A stretch of DNA of 64,000 nt from Cellulomonas sp. Leaf334 (GTDB lineage Bacteria; Actinomycetota; Actinomycetes; Actinomycetales; Cellulomonadaceae): assembly GCF_001424195.1 (NCBI RefSeq), contig NZ_LMOO01000005.1, positions 299,646 through 363,645 of the forward strand, written 5' to 3'. Under the pieces are notes generated by a model. That model saw only the letters and a program-made list of their open reading frames with translations, was not told the DNA's origin and ran no database searches. Below are positions 44,465-53,181 of this stretch, in pieces. Position numbers and translations under genes: made by a program. Position 1 is the stretch's first letter; every line of letters begins with the position of its first letter.

Positions 44465-45892
44465 TCAGGTCGGGGGCCGGACCGCCTCGGCGTTCGACGG
44501 CACGGTCAGCAGCGAGACGATCGCGCCACCTGCCAGCAGTCCGGCGCAGACGAGCATCGCGAGGCGGTTGGCGGGTTCCAGGGAGCCGGGGTCGGTGAGG
44601 GTCGACCCGACGCCCGCGACCAGCGGCAGCACCGCGATGGCCAGCAGGCTGGCCACGCGTGCGACGGCGTTGTTGACGCCGCTGGCCACCCCGGCGAGGT
44701 GGTCGGGGGCCGCGGCGAGCGCGGTCGTCGTGAGTGGCGCGACGGTCGCGGACAGGCCGAGACCGAACACGACGACCCCGGGCAGGACGTGCGTCAGGTA
44801 GGGGGAGTCGGGACCGATGCCCGCGAGCATCACGGCACCGACGGCGCACACGAGCGGACCGACGGTCATCGGGATCTTCGGGCCCATGATCGTGCTCAGC
44901 GCTCCCGCCCGGGGGGACAGCAGCAGCATGAGCACGGTGACCGGGAGCGGGGCCAGGCCGGCGGCGAGCGGCGAGTAGCCGGCGACCACCTGCAGGGTCA
45001 CGACGAGGAAGAAGAACAGCCCCGAGATCGCCGCGTAGATGAGCAGCGTCGCGGCGTTGGTGCCCGCGAACGGCCGCCACCGGAACAGCTTCGGCGGCAG
45101 CAGGGGAGCGGTTGCCCGGGACTCGACGACGACGAACGCGATCATCGCGAGGACGCCGAACGCGAGCGTGCCCAGCACGAGGGCGTCCGGGGTGCCGCTC
45201 TCGGTCCAGACCGTGAACCCGTACGTCAGTCCGGCCAGGCCGAGCGCCCCGAGGACCGTCCCGGCGACGTCGAGCTTCTTGGCGGCCGTCGCGTCCGCGC
45301 TCTCCGGCACGTGCCGCAGCGTGACCCACACGACGACGACGGCGAGCGGCAGGTTGATGCCGAAGATCCAGCGCCAGGTGGTGACCTCGACTATCCAGCC
45401 GCCCAGGAACGGTGCCACTGCTCCGGCGATGCCGCCGAGACCGGACCACGCGCCGATCGCCCGCCCGCGGTCGGTCCCGCTGAACGTGGCCTGGATGATC
45501 GCGAGCGACCCCGGCGTCAGCAGGGCCCCGCCGACGCCCTGGAACGCGCGCGCGGCGTTGAGCACCCCGATCGTCGGCGCGACCGCGCACAGCAGCGACG
45601 CCACGGCGAACCAGACCACGCCGACCAGGAACACCCGCCGCCGCCCGAAACGGTCCCCGAGCGAGCCACCCAGCAGCAGGAACGCGGCGAGCGTCAGGGC
45701 GTAGGCGTTCACGGTCCACTGCAGGTCCGCGGTGCTGGCGTCGAGGTCCTCGGCGATCGTCGGGAGCGCGATCGTCACGACCGTCGCGTCGATGAACGCG
45801 ATGGCGGACCCGAGCACGGTGGCGAACAGGATCCACCGCCCCCGGGCGGAGGCGTAGACGATGGCGCCCGCGGGCTCAGCGGGGGCGGTCAC
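44465..45892 (-). CDS. MFS transporter, DHA2 (EmrB/QacA) family
   Basis: A 475-residue drug/H+ antiporter-type exporter with 14 helices. The N-terminus has the DHA2 motif IDATVVTIALPTI, and LLLGGSLGDRFGRRRVFL is the loop 2-3 motif A. GPDSPYLTHVLPGVVVFGLGL lies near helix 11. Substrate unknown. GTG at 45892 overlaps the end of the LigD polymerase gene by 17 nt, so it is the last gene of a minus-strand run. Confidence 0.93.
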   Translation of the reverse strand: MTAPAEPAGAIVYASARGRWILFATVLGSAIAFIDATVVTIALPTIAEDLDASTADLQWTVNAYALTLAAFLLLGGSLGDRFGRRRVFLVGVVWFAVASLLCAVAPTIGVLNAARAFQGVGGALLTPGSLAIIQATFSGTDRGRAIGAWSGLGGIAGAVAPFLGGWIVEVTTWRWIFGINLPLAVVVVWVTLRHVPESADATAAKKLDVAGTVLGALGLAGLTYGFTVWTESGTPDALVLGTLAFGVLAMIAFVVVESRATAPLLPPKLFRWRPFAGTNAATLLIYAAISGLFFFLVVTLQVVAGYSPLAAGLAPLPVTVLMLLLSPRAGALSTIMGPKIPMTVGPLVCAVGAVMLAGIGPDSPYLTHVLPGVVVFGLGLSATVAPLTTTALAAAPDHLAGVASGVNNAVARVASLLAIAVLPLVAGVGSTLTDPGSLEPANRLAMLVCAGLLAGGAIVSLLTVPSNAEAVRPPT

Positions 45893-46946
45893 GGTCCTTG
45901 CTCGGCTGCACGCGCTTGGGTTCTCCGGGCATCTTCGGGTACTCCGGCGGGTACGGCAGGTCGCCCAGCCCGTCCTCGTGCTCCTGCCGCTCTGCCAGCT
46001 CCAGCAGCGACTCGATCGAGCCGCGCGGTGCGGCGTGCCCGACGAGCGCGGCGAACAGGTCGCCCACCTCGGCGAACCGGGCCGGCATCGTCGTGACGTC
46101 GAAGTCGTTCGGGTGGACGTCCGCCACCTCGTCCCACCGCAGCGGTGCGGAGACCGTCGCCCGCGGGTTGGTGCGGATCGAGTACGCGGAGGCGATGGTG
46201 CGGTCGCGGGCCATCTGGTTGTAGTCGATGAAGATCTTCTGGCCGCGCTCCTCCTTCCACCACTTCATGGTGACCTCGTCGGGCATCCGCCGTTCCAGCT
46301 CCCGGCCGAACGCGATGGTGGCGCGGCGGGCGTCGACGAACGACCAGCGCGGCTCGATGGGCACGAAGACGTGGATGCCGCGACCGCCCGACGTCTTCGG
46401 GGTGCCCTCCAGGCCGTGCTCCGCGAGCAGCTCCCGGACGTGCGGCGCCACGCGGGCGGCGTCGTCGAAGTCCGTTCCGGGCTGCGGGTCCAGGTCGATG
46501 CGCAGCTGGTCCGGGGAGTCCACGTCGTCCCCGAGCACGGGCCACGGGTGGAACGTCAGCGTGCCCAGGTTGGCGGCCCACGCCACGACGGCCAGCTCGC
46601 TGGGCGCCACCTCGTCGGCCGTCCGGCCGCTGGGGAACGCGATCCGCGCGGTCCTCACGTACCCCGGAGCACCCTGCGGCACACGCTTCTGGTAGAACGC
46701 GTCACCCGTCGAGTCCATCCGGGTGGCCAGCTTGGCGCCCTCGAACACGCCCTTCGGCCAACGTTCCAGCGTCGTCGGCCGGTCCAGCAGGGCACCGAGG
46801 ATGCCGTCGCCGACGGACACGAAGTACTGCACGACGTCGAGCTTGGTCAGCCCGCGCTCCGGGAAGTAGACCTTGTCGGGGCTGCTGACCCGAACGGTCC
46901 GGCCGGCTACCTCGAGCTCGACCGCGGGGGTCTTCGACGGCGACAT
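45876..46946 (-). CDS. LigD-type polymerase/primase domain protein (stand-alone)
   Basis: A 356-residue archaeo-eukaryotic primase-type polymerase (LigD POL). LRIDLDPQPGTDF carries the metal-binding Asp pair, GTPKTSGGRGIHVFVPIEP is the nucleotide-binding block, and RTIASAYSIRTNPRATVSAPLRWDE is conserved. In LigD such domains fill gaps with ribonucleotides during non-homologous end joining. Here it has no ligase or phosphoesterase domain and no Ku gene is in the window. The ATG at 46946 (MSPSKTPAVELEV) is preferred to 46976. Downstream of the LuxR-type regulator gene by 39 bp. Confidence 0.92.
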   Translation of the reverse strand: MSPSKTPAVELEVAGRTVRVSSPDKVYFPERGLTKLDVVQYFVSVGDGILGALLDRPTTLERWPKGVFEGAKLATRMDSTGDAFYQKRVPQGAPGYVRTARIAFPSGRTADEVAPSELAVVAWAANLGTLTFHPWPVLGDDVDSPDQLRIDLDPQPGTDFDDAARVAPHVRELLAEHGLEGTPKTSGGRGIHVFVPIEPRWSFVDARRATIAFGRELERRMPDEVTMKWWKEERGQKIFIDYNQMARDRTIASAYSIRTNPRATVSAPLRWDEVADVHPNDFDVTTMPARFAEVGDLFAALVGHAAPRGSIESLLELAERQEHEDGLGDLPYPPEYPKMPGEPKRVQPSKDRDRPR

Positions 46947-46985
46947 GCCCTTCAACCTAGGGGTTGCCACCGACACGTGCCCGGC

Positions 46986-49895
46986 TCAACCGGCACCGAT
47001 CAGCCCCCGCTGGTGCGCCACCGACACAGCCTCCGCGCGGCCCGAGACGCCGAGCTTGGCCAGCAGGTTCGAGATGTGCACGGACACCGTCTTGGCGGAG
47101 ATGAAGAGCTTCTCCCCGATCTGCCGGTTGGACAGCCCCTGCGCGACGAGGGCGAGCACCTCGGCCTCGCGGGCGGTCAGCACATCGAGGCCGCCGATCC
47201 GGACACCGGGCAGGTCCAGCCGTCCGCGCCGTGCGAGCCCGCGGACGGCGGTGGCCAGCGGCACGGCGCCCATCGCGTCCGCGTCCGTCAGCGCGAGCCC
47301 GGCCTCGTCGCGGGCGGCGTCGCGGTCGCCGACCTCCAGCAGCGCCTCCGCGAGCCGGAACCGGCTGCGTGCCACCTCGTAGCGGTACCCGAAGTCGAAC
47401 TCGGCGACGGTCGCCCGCCACAGGTCCACGTCGTTGATGCCCGTGAGCCGCGAGTGCTCGGCGTGCGCGCGCGCCAGCCACGCCCGCCCCTCCGGCCCCA
47501 GCCGTCCGCCGCGCGGCCGCCCGCGTTCCGCCGTCGTCCGCGCCCGCTCCAGGAGCCGGTCGCCCAGCGCCACCCGTTCCGAGACGTCCTTGCCCAGCAG
47601 CCGCTCCTGCGCCGCCGCATCCGCCAGGGCGCTCAAGGCCAGCGCGACCAGCCAGATGCCGCCCAGGAAGTAGTCAGACCAGGCGCGCCACAGGTGCTCC
47701 AGCAGCCGCAGCGCGAGCGCGATGGCCTCCTCCAGCTCGCCGCGCCACGTGTGCGCGTCGACGGTGCAGCCGCCGGCGACCAGCGCGATGAGCCCGTCAC
47801 GTGACCAGCTGGGCTCCAGCGCATGACCACGCTCGGCCGCGTCGGTGTCCCCTCGGGCCGCGGCCGCGTACAGGTTGAACGCGATCAGCGTGTCGGCCAG
47901 CTCGTCGGGCACCGCGCCGATCGTGGCCGGGGTCAGGTCGCCCGACACGTACCGGATGAGCTGGGTGAACATGTGGAGCTCGACCCCGTAGACGCTCCAC
48001 GTCATGCCGAGCGACCTGGCCCGCTCGACCCCGTCGGCGGTGACCTGCGTGGCCCCCTCCAGGTCACCCGCGTAGTACCGGTTGCTCGCCAGGTTGTACA
48101 TGGTGCGCAGCTCGGTGGCGTAGTCGCAGGCCTCCCGGGCGCGCGCCAGCGCTGTGCGCAGCAGCTCGGCGGCGCGCTGCTCGTCGTCCACCACGAGCAC
48201 CGCGAGCGTGGTCAGCGCGTCGGACTCGGCGTCGGCCGCACCGATGGCGCGGGCCAGCTCGACGGCCTGGGTCGCGCTCGCCACGGCCTCGTCGTCGAGG
48301 TCTGCGTTCAGGGCGCCGCGCGCGTACGTGGCGAGCGCCCACGCGCGGTCCGGTGTCGGCGTGTCCGGGAGGTCGGCGAGCGCCCGCGACGACTGCTCCA
48401 GCGCGTCGTGCACGCTCTCGACGCCCAGCAGGTACCGCGCGAGGCTCGTCCGCAGGCTCGCCTGCCGCGGGACGTCGGACGCGGTCTCCTCGACGGTGGC
48501 GCGGGCGAGCTGGACGGCCCGGTCGACCTGCCCGGCGCTGCTCGCGGCGGCCGCGGCGGAGACGAGCACGTCGACGTGGTCGATCGCCAACGTCGTCGTG
48601 ACCTCGGGGACCGCCTCCCACAGCCGCAGGACGACCTCCAGGTGCCGCAGCTCCTCCGCGGGCGCGAGGACCTCGTGCGCCTGGTCGGCCGCGTCCAGCG
48701 ACGCCCGCAGCGCCGTCGGCAGGTCCGGCGCGCGCAACGCGTGCGAGGCCAGCTGCGACGACGGCCCGAGCGTCGGGTCGTCGCGGAGCACGCGCAGGTA
48801 GGCGCGGTGCAGCGAGGACTGCTCCCCGGGCAGCAGGTCCGTGTACACGGCCTCGGCCAGCAGGGCGTGCCGGAACGCGATGAGCTCGTCCTCGCCCACC
48901 AGCACGTGGTGCGCGACCGCCTCCCGCAGCGCCGAGTCGACCGCGCCCGGGACGGTCAGCTGCGGGTCCCCGTCGGCCACGACCGCCGCGCGCAGGAGCG
49001 GTTCCGACACCCTGCGGCCCGCCGCCGACGCGATGCGCGCCAGGCGCTGGACCGACGGGTCGAGCAGCTCGAGGCGGGCGCGCAGGACGTCCGCGAGGTT
49101 CCACGGCAGCTCGTCCGCCTCGGCGCCGGCCTCCAGGAGCTCCTCCGCGAAGTACGCGTTGCCCTCGGACCGGTCGATGACCCGGCGCAGCGTGGACTCC
49201 GTCAGCGGGGTGCCGCTCAGCGCCGTCGTGAACTCGCGGAGCTCGTCGTCGGTGAACGGCGACAGGTCCAGGCGCTCGACCCGCGGGTGCCGGCCGAGCT
49301 CGGTCGCGACCGGCCGCCACGGGTGCCGGCGGTGCAGGTCGTCCGTGCGGTAGCTGGCGACCACGAGCAGGTGCTGGTCGCGCAGCCGCGACACCAGGAA
49401 GCGCAGCACGTCGCGGCTGGAGGCGTCGGCCCAGTGCAGGTCCTCCAGCACCAGCAGGAGCGGGTGCCCCGGGCGGCCGACCGCGCCGAGCACCTCGACC
49501 AGCCCGTCGAACAGCTGGAGCCGGTTCGACTGGTCGTCCGGGGCGGCCCCGCCGGACGGGCCGGGCAGCAGTCGCGCGAGCGCGGGTCGGTTGGCGACGA
49601 CCGCACCGACCGCCTCGGGGTCGAGCGCGTAGAGCTGGGACAGCGTCTCGGCGAACGGCAGGTACGGCAGGCCGATCTCCCCGAGGTCGACGCAGTGCGC
49701 GACCACCACCCGCGCACCGGCCGCGTCCGCCAGCTCCGCCACGTGCCGCAGGAGGCGGGTCTTGCCGACCCCCGCGTCGGCGCCGATCAGCACGGCCGCA
49801 GGCTCGCCGACGCCCGCGCGCTGCAGTGCCAGCGTGAGCTGGTCGACCTGCTGCGCGCGGGCGACGAAGGGTGTGCTCATCGAGCCGCGTGCCAT
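46986..49895 (-). CDS. Large LuxR-family ATPase regulator (LAL)
   Basis: A 969-residue STAND-type regulator. Walker A is IGADAGVGKTRLL, Walker B LLLVLEDLHWAD, and ASYRTDDLHRRHPWRP follows as in the AfsR/LAL group. A long TPR-like region fills residues 400-890. The C-terminal LuxR helix-turn-helix is LTAREAEVLALVAQGLSNRQIGEKLFISAKTVSVHISNLLAKLGV. The ATG at 49895 has GGATCGGAG before it; 49880 and 49919 are alternatives. It overlaps the upstream small gene by 19 nt and leads into the LigD-like and MFS genes. Confidence 0.92.
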   Translation of the reverse strand: MARGSMSTPFVARAQQVDQLTLALQRAGVGEPAAVLIGADAGVGKTRLLRHVAELADAAGARVVVAHCVDLGEIGLPYLPFAETLSQLYALDPEAVGAVVANRPALARLLPGPSGGAAPDDQSNRLQLFDGLVEVLGAVGRPGHPLLLVLEDLHWADASSRDVLRFLVSRLRDQHLLVVASYRTDDLHRRHPWRPVATELGRHPRVERLDLSPFTDDELREFTTALSGTPLTESTLRRVIDRSEGNAYFAEELLEAGAEADELPWNLADVLRARLELLDPSVQRLARIASAAGRRVSEPLLRAAVVADGDPQLTVPGAVDSALREAVAHHVLVGEDELIAFRHALLAEAVYTDLLPGEQSSLHRAYLRVLRDDPTLGPSSQLASHALRAPDLPTALRASLDAADQAHEVLAPAEELRHLEVVLRLWEAVPEVTTTLAIDHVDVLVSAAAAASSAGQVDRAVQLARATVEETASDVPRQASLRTSLARYLLGVESVHDALEQSSRALADLPDTPTPDRAWALATYARGALNADLDDEAVASATQAVELARAIGAADAESDALTTLAVLVVDDEQRAAELLRTALARAREACDYATELRTMYNLASNRYYAGDLEGATQVTADGVERARSLGMTWSVYGVELHMFTQLIRYVSGDLTPATIGAVPDELADTLIAFNLYAAAARGDTDAAERGHALEPSWSRDGLIALVAGGCTVDAHTWRGELEEAIALALRLLEHLWRAWSDYFLGGIWLVALALSALADAAAQERLLGKDVSERVALGDRLLERARTTAERGRPRGGRLGPEGRAWLARAHAEHSRLTGINDVDLWRATVAEFDFGYRYEVARSRFRLAEALLEVGDRDAARDEAGLALTDADAMGAVPLATAVRGLARRGRLDLPGVRIGGLDVLTAREAEVLALVAQGLSNRQIGEKLFISAKTVSVHISNLLAKLGVSGRAEAVSVAHQRGLIGAG

Positions 49896-50146
49896 GACTC
49901 CGATCCTCGCAGCACCCACCCACGCGGCGCACTCACCTTCGGGCGAGCGGGCTGCTCCGGGGCTGCCGCCGCGGCCGCGACGTGGGCCGAGCCCGGCTCG
50001 TGCGTGGTCGCCGCGACGAGGTCGTCGTGCTCCCCGCCGCGCTGGTCGTGCGTGTCCCCGTACGGGGTGTGGCGCAGCGCCGTGAACAGGCGCTCGTGAC
50101 GGTAGGCGAGCTCGGCGTCGAGGCCAGGTCCCCAGAAGTCAGCCAT
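49877..50146 (-). CDS. Small hypothetical protein upstream of the LuxR-type regulator
   Basis: An 89-residue protein: MADFWGPGLDAELAYRHERLFTALRHTPYG, an acidic middle, an Ala run and PRGWVLRGSESWHAAR. A strong GAGGAGGACACC precedes the ATG at 50146, which is why it is called a gene. It overlaps the next gene by 19 nt, so it is translated with it. Tyr/Arg/His-rich helical N-terminus; no family known to me. Confidence 0.65.
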   Translation of the reverse strand: MADFWGPGLDAELAYRHERLFTALRHTPYGDTHDQRGGEHDDLVAATTHEPGSAHVAAAAAAPEQPARPKVSAPRGWVLRGSESWHAAR

Positions 50147-50275
50147 GGTGTCCTCCTCAGGTACGCCGGACGATCTGCCCGGCTCTCGTTGACAGGGACG
50201 ACTCTCGTCGTGAGGGGTCGCCTGCCGGATCGGTCGGTCGACGGGTCCTGGGCAGGGAGTTCCGCGCAGGAGCAC

Positions 50276-50323
50276 CTGAGGGTGGTCGCCCGACGTCTGA
50301 GGTGACGTCGAGATCGTCTGAGG
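50276..50323. promoter_or_regulatory. Three CTGAGG direct repeats at 21-bp spacing
   Basis: CTGAGG occurs at 50276-50281, 50297-50302 and 50318-50323, exactly two helical turns apart. The last is the left half of a perfect palindrome, CTGAGGTACCTCAG (50318-50331). The array lies in the 203-bp gap between the small minus-strand gene and the VOC gene, 27 bp before the VOC start. Confidence 0.55.
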
Positions 50324-50349
50324 TACCTCAGAAGGTGCACGATGGGTGC

Positions 50350-50712
50350 ATGGGACTGGTGCAGGTCGCCCAGCGCGCACAGGACCTCGACCGCGCCGCC
50401 GCGTTCTACACCGACCTGCTCGGCCATCCCCCGACCGGGCGGTTCGACCCGCCCGGCCTGCTGTTCTTCGACCTCGACGGCGTCCGGCTGCTGCTCGACG
50501 TGAACGCGCCCACCGCGCTGCTCTACCTGCGCGTCGACGACGTCACCGCGACGGTCGAGCGGCTGCGCGGCCAGGGCGTCGTCGTGGAGTCCGAGCCGCA
50601 CGTGATCTTCCGCCACGAGGACGACACGCTCGGCCCCGCCGGCACCGACGAGCAGCACGCGTTCGTCCGCGACTCCGAGGGCAACCTGGTCGGTCTCGTG
50701 CAGCTCGGCTGA
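50350..50712 (+). CDS. VOC (glyoxalase-like) protein
   Basis: A 120-residue VOC-fold protein: GLVQVAQRAQDLDRAAAFYTDLLGHPPTGRF, LLFFDLDGVRLLLDVN, and the C-terminal FVRDSEGNLVGLVQLG motif. It resembles methylmalonyl-CoA epimerase/glyoxalase-like members, but no substrate can be named. The ATG at 50350 gives a standard length; the frame opens at 50302. The CTGAGG array is just upstream. Confidence 0.82.
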   Translation: MGLVQVAQRAQDLDRAAAFYTDLLGHPPTGRFDPPGLLFFDLDGVRLLLDVNAPTALLYLRVDDVTATVERLRGQGVVVESEPHVIFRHEDDTLGPAGTDEQHAFVRDSEGNLVGLVQLG

Positions 50713-50790
50713 CGCTGCGGACGTCTGTTCACCCGGACGCGTCCGTGGTCACCTCGGGCAGGAACGGACCAGGTCGGGCAGGCTGGGCGC

Positions 50791-51231
50791 GTGGGCGAGG
50801 TGAGGGATCTCCGGAGTGCGAAGAGTGCGCGTCGTCGTGACGCGCACATCATCGACGACGAGCTCGTCGTCGCCGCCGAGCGGTCCGCCCCCCGGGCCGC
50901 GCGGCACTGGGTGATGCAGACCATCGCCGGTGCCGGGGTCGGCGGGGCGTCGAACCAGGTGGTCGAGCTGCTCACGGGCGAGCTGGTGTCCAACGCGGTC
51001 GTGCACGGTCCCGACGCGGGGGCGGTGCGCGTCCAGGTGCGGATCGACGGTGACGTGGTCCGGGTCGGGGTCCGCGACACCGGTGGCGGCACCCCGACGG
51101 TCGGCCACCCCGAGCCGACGGCCCCGAGCGGTCGCGGTCTGGCCCTCGTCGAGGCGCTCTCGTCGGCCTGGGGCACGCAGACCCACCCCGACGGGAAGAC
51201 GGTCTGGTTCGAGGTCCGCACCGACGAGTGA
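50791..51231 (+). CDS. RsbW-type ATP-binding protein (anti-sigma kinase-like)
   Basis: A 146-residue protein with a GHKL ATPase domain of the HATPase_c_2 class. The N-box is ELLTGELVSNAVVHG, the G1 motif VGVRDTGGG, and the G2 motif SGRGLALVEALSSAWG. Such proteins are anti-sigma serine kinases (RsbW/SpoIIAB) or related switches. The N-terminal ~35 residues are charged (EVRDLRSAKSARRRDAHIIDDELV). GTG start at 50791 with a weak GGCGCG region before it. It precedes a ParA-like and a sigma factor gene. Confidence 0.82.
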   Translation: MGEVRDLRSAKSARRRDAHIIDDELVVAAERSAPRAARHWVMQTIAGAGVGGASNQVVELLTGELVSNAVVHGPDAGAVRVQVRIDGDVVRVGVRDTGGGTPTVGHPEPTAPSGRGLALVEALSSAWGTQTHPDGKTVWFEVRTDE

Positions 51232-51419
51232 GTGCTCGGTGCGTCGACACGCCCGGGTTGTCCGGAGGTGCCGCATCTCACGCAGGGGCCCGTCGTGCCC
51301 TGCTCAGAGGACCTCCCGGAACCATTCGTACAGCGCTGGCCTGCGGTTCCACGATGCACGCAGGGCCCGCGCGGCGTAGTTTCGGGGGCGGACGACCGGG
51401 AGCGAGGGGCAACCACGAC

Positions 51420-53012
51420 ATGAGTGACGGCACCGACGGGAAGAACGCGTCGACGACGACGACCCGACTGCCCGACATCCGCGCCGAGGTGCGCGAGGAC
51501 GGCACCGGCGAGATCTCGATCGACGGCGTCGTCGAGCGGGTGCGGATGGCGAACCTCGCCGAGGCGGGGGCGGCGATCACCACGCGGATCGCGGAGCTGG
51601 CGGGGACCGTCGGGCAGCCCGTGCCGGTCCAGGTGCGTGACCCCGACGGGGTCTGGTCGCTCCTGATCCACGCCGACGGCCTGGTGGACGAGGCGCCCGG
51701 CGACGTGGACGACCAGAACGTCGTCGCCCAGGCGGAGCCGGAGGTCGCGACGCCGGATCCGGACCCCGCGCCCGCCGCGGCCGACACGAACCGGCCGACG
51801 CCGACGCTGCCTGCCACTGCCTCGCTGACGGCCCCGGCCGCGGGGGATGCGTCGCCGTCCACCGAGACGCCCGGACCGGTGACCCCGCCGACGATGGCCA
51901 TCCCGCCGGTGCCGACGCCGGCGTCGTCGGGCCCGGCGAGCGGGTCGACACCGACCGCGACCCGCGGACCCGCGGCGACGCGTGCGACGACCGCGCGAGC
52001 GCAGGAGACCGCGCCCGAGCCCGCGACCGCTGCCCCGACGCAGCTCGCGACGCCGCCCCCGGGCCCGTCGCAGCCGCTCCCGACGCTCGACGACCTCCTC
52101 GCCGCACGCCACCCGGCCGCCGCAGGAGGGCCCGCCGAGCACGGCTGGCAGGCCGGCATCCGACGGCTCACGTTCGGTGCGGTCTCCCCGGGTCCGGGGC
52201 GCGACGAGCGACGCCGACGCATCGCCGCGGCCTCCGTGCGACGCACCCTCGACGGCCCCAAGACGGTCGTGATCATCAACCCCAAGGGCGGCGCCCACAA
52301 GACGACCGCGACCATGCTGCTGGCCGCGACGTTCGGCCTCCAGCGCGGCGGGTACACGCTCGCCTGGGACAACAACGAGACGCGCGGCACCCTCGGGTGG
52401 CGCTCCTCGCACGCCGACCACACCCGCACCGCCGTCGACCTCCTGAACGCCCTGCCGGCGCTCGGGCCCGCGGGCACCGTCCGCATCGGGGACCTCGACG
52501 GGTTCGTGCGGACGCAGCCCAGCGAGCAGTTCGACGTCCTCGCGTCCGACGAGAACTCCGCGTCGGCGTCGTCCGTCGACGCGGACTCCTTCACGTCGCT
52601 GCACCAGGTGCTCTCCCGGTTCTACCGGGTGCTCGTCATCGACACCGGCAACAACATGCGCGCCTCGAACTGGCAGGCCGCCGTCGCCGCCGCCGACCAG
52701 ATCGTCGTCGTCTCCACGGTCCGCGAGGACACCGCGCAGTCCGCCGCCTGGGCGCTCGACGCGCTGCGCGCCACCGGGCACGACGAGGCCGTCCGACGCG
52801 CGGTCACCGTCCTGTCCGCGCCCGAGCCGAAGGTCGACAAGGACCTGCAGAAGCGGCTCCGCTCCCACTTCGGCGCCCTCACCCGGGCCGTCCTCGACGT
52901 GCCGCACGACAAGGCGCTCGTCTCGGGCGGACCCATCGACTACGACTCGCTCAGCACGACGACGCGCGACGCCTGGCTCCGGGTCACCGCCGTGGTCGCG
53001 GACGGCCTCTGA
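51420..53012 (+). CDS. ParA/MinD-like ATPase with N-terminal domain and disordered linker
   Basis: A 530-residue protein. Residues 1-100 form a small domain (RAEVREDGTGEISIDGVVERV, PVPVQVRDPDGVWSLLIHADG). Residues 105-230 are Pro/Ala/Thr-rich. The ATPase starts near 280 with VVIINPKGGAHKTTATMLLA. The P-loop reads KGGAHKTT (from Lys289), so the usual KGGVGKT has His where Gly is expected. Other motifs are RVLVIDTGNNM and VVSTVREDTAQSAAWALDAL. This resembles MinD-like ATPases linked to type VII secretion loci, but no ESX gene is here. GGGGCAACCACG precedes the ATG. Confidence 0.82.
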   Translation: MSDGTDGKNASTTTTRLPDIRAEVREDGTGEISIDGVVERVRMANLAEAGAAITTRIAELAGTVGQPVPVQVRDPDGVWSLLIHADGLVDEAPGDVDDQNVVAQAEPEVATPDPDPAPAAADTNRPTPTLPATASLTAPAAGDASPSTETPGPVTPPTMAIPPVPTPASSGPASGSTPTATRGPAATRATTARAQETAPEPATAAPTQLATPPPGPSQPLPTLDDLLAARHPAAAGGPAEHGWQAGIRRLTFGAVSPGPGRDERRRRIAAASVRRTLDGPKTVVIINPKGGAHKTTATMLLAATFGLQRGGYTLAWDNNETRGTLGWRSSHADHTRTAVDLLNALPALGPAGTVRIGDLDGFVRTQPSEQFDVLASDENSASASSVDADSFTSLHQVLSRFYRVLVIDTGNNMRASNWQAAVAAADQIVVVSTVREDTAQSAAWALDALRATGHDEAVRRAVTVLSAPEPKVDKDLQKRLRSHFGALTRAVLDVPHDKALVSGGPIDYDSLSTTTRDAWLRVTAVVADGL

Positions 53013-53181
53013 CCGCTCGTTCCCCAGCGGTCGTCGAGCGAGCACCTGCCGTCAACGGGGGTTCGTCGTGCGAGCCTGACGTCGGGGCAAAGACATCTCG
53101 TGCTCGTGCTCGTGCAAGATCGGCTCCGCTCGTGACAGAGAGCAGGTGAGAGCCTTCGTCGACCACGAGCAGGGGAGCACT

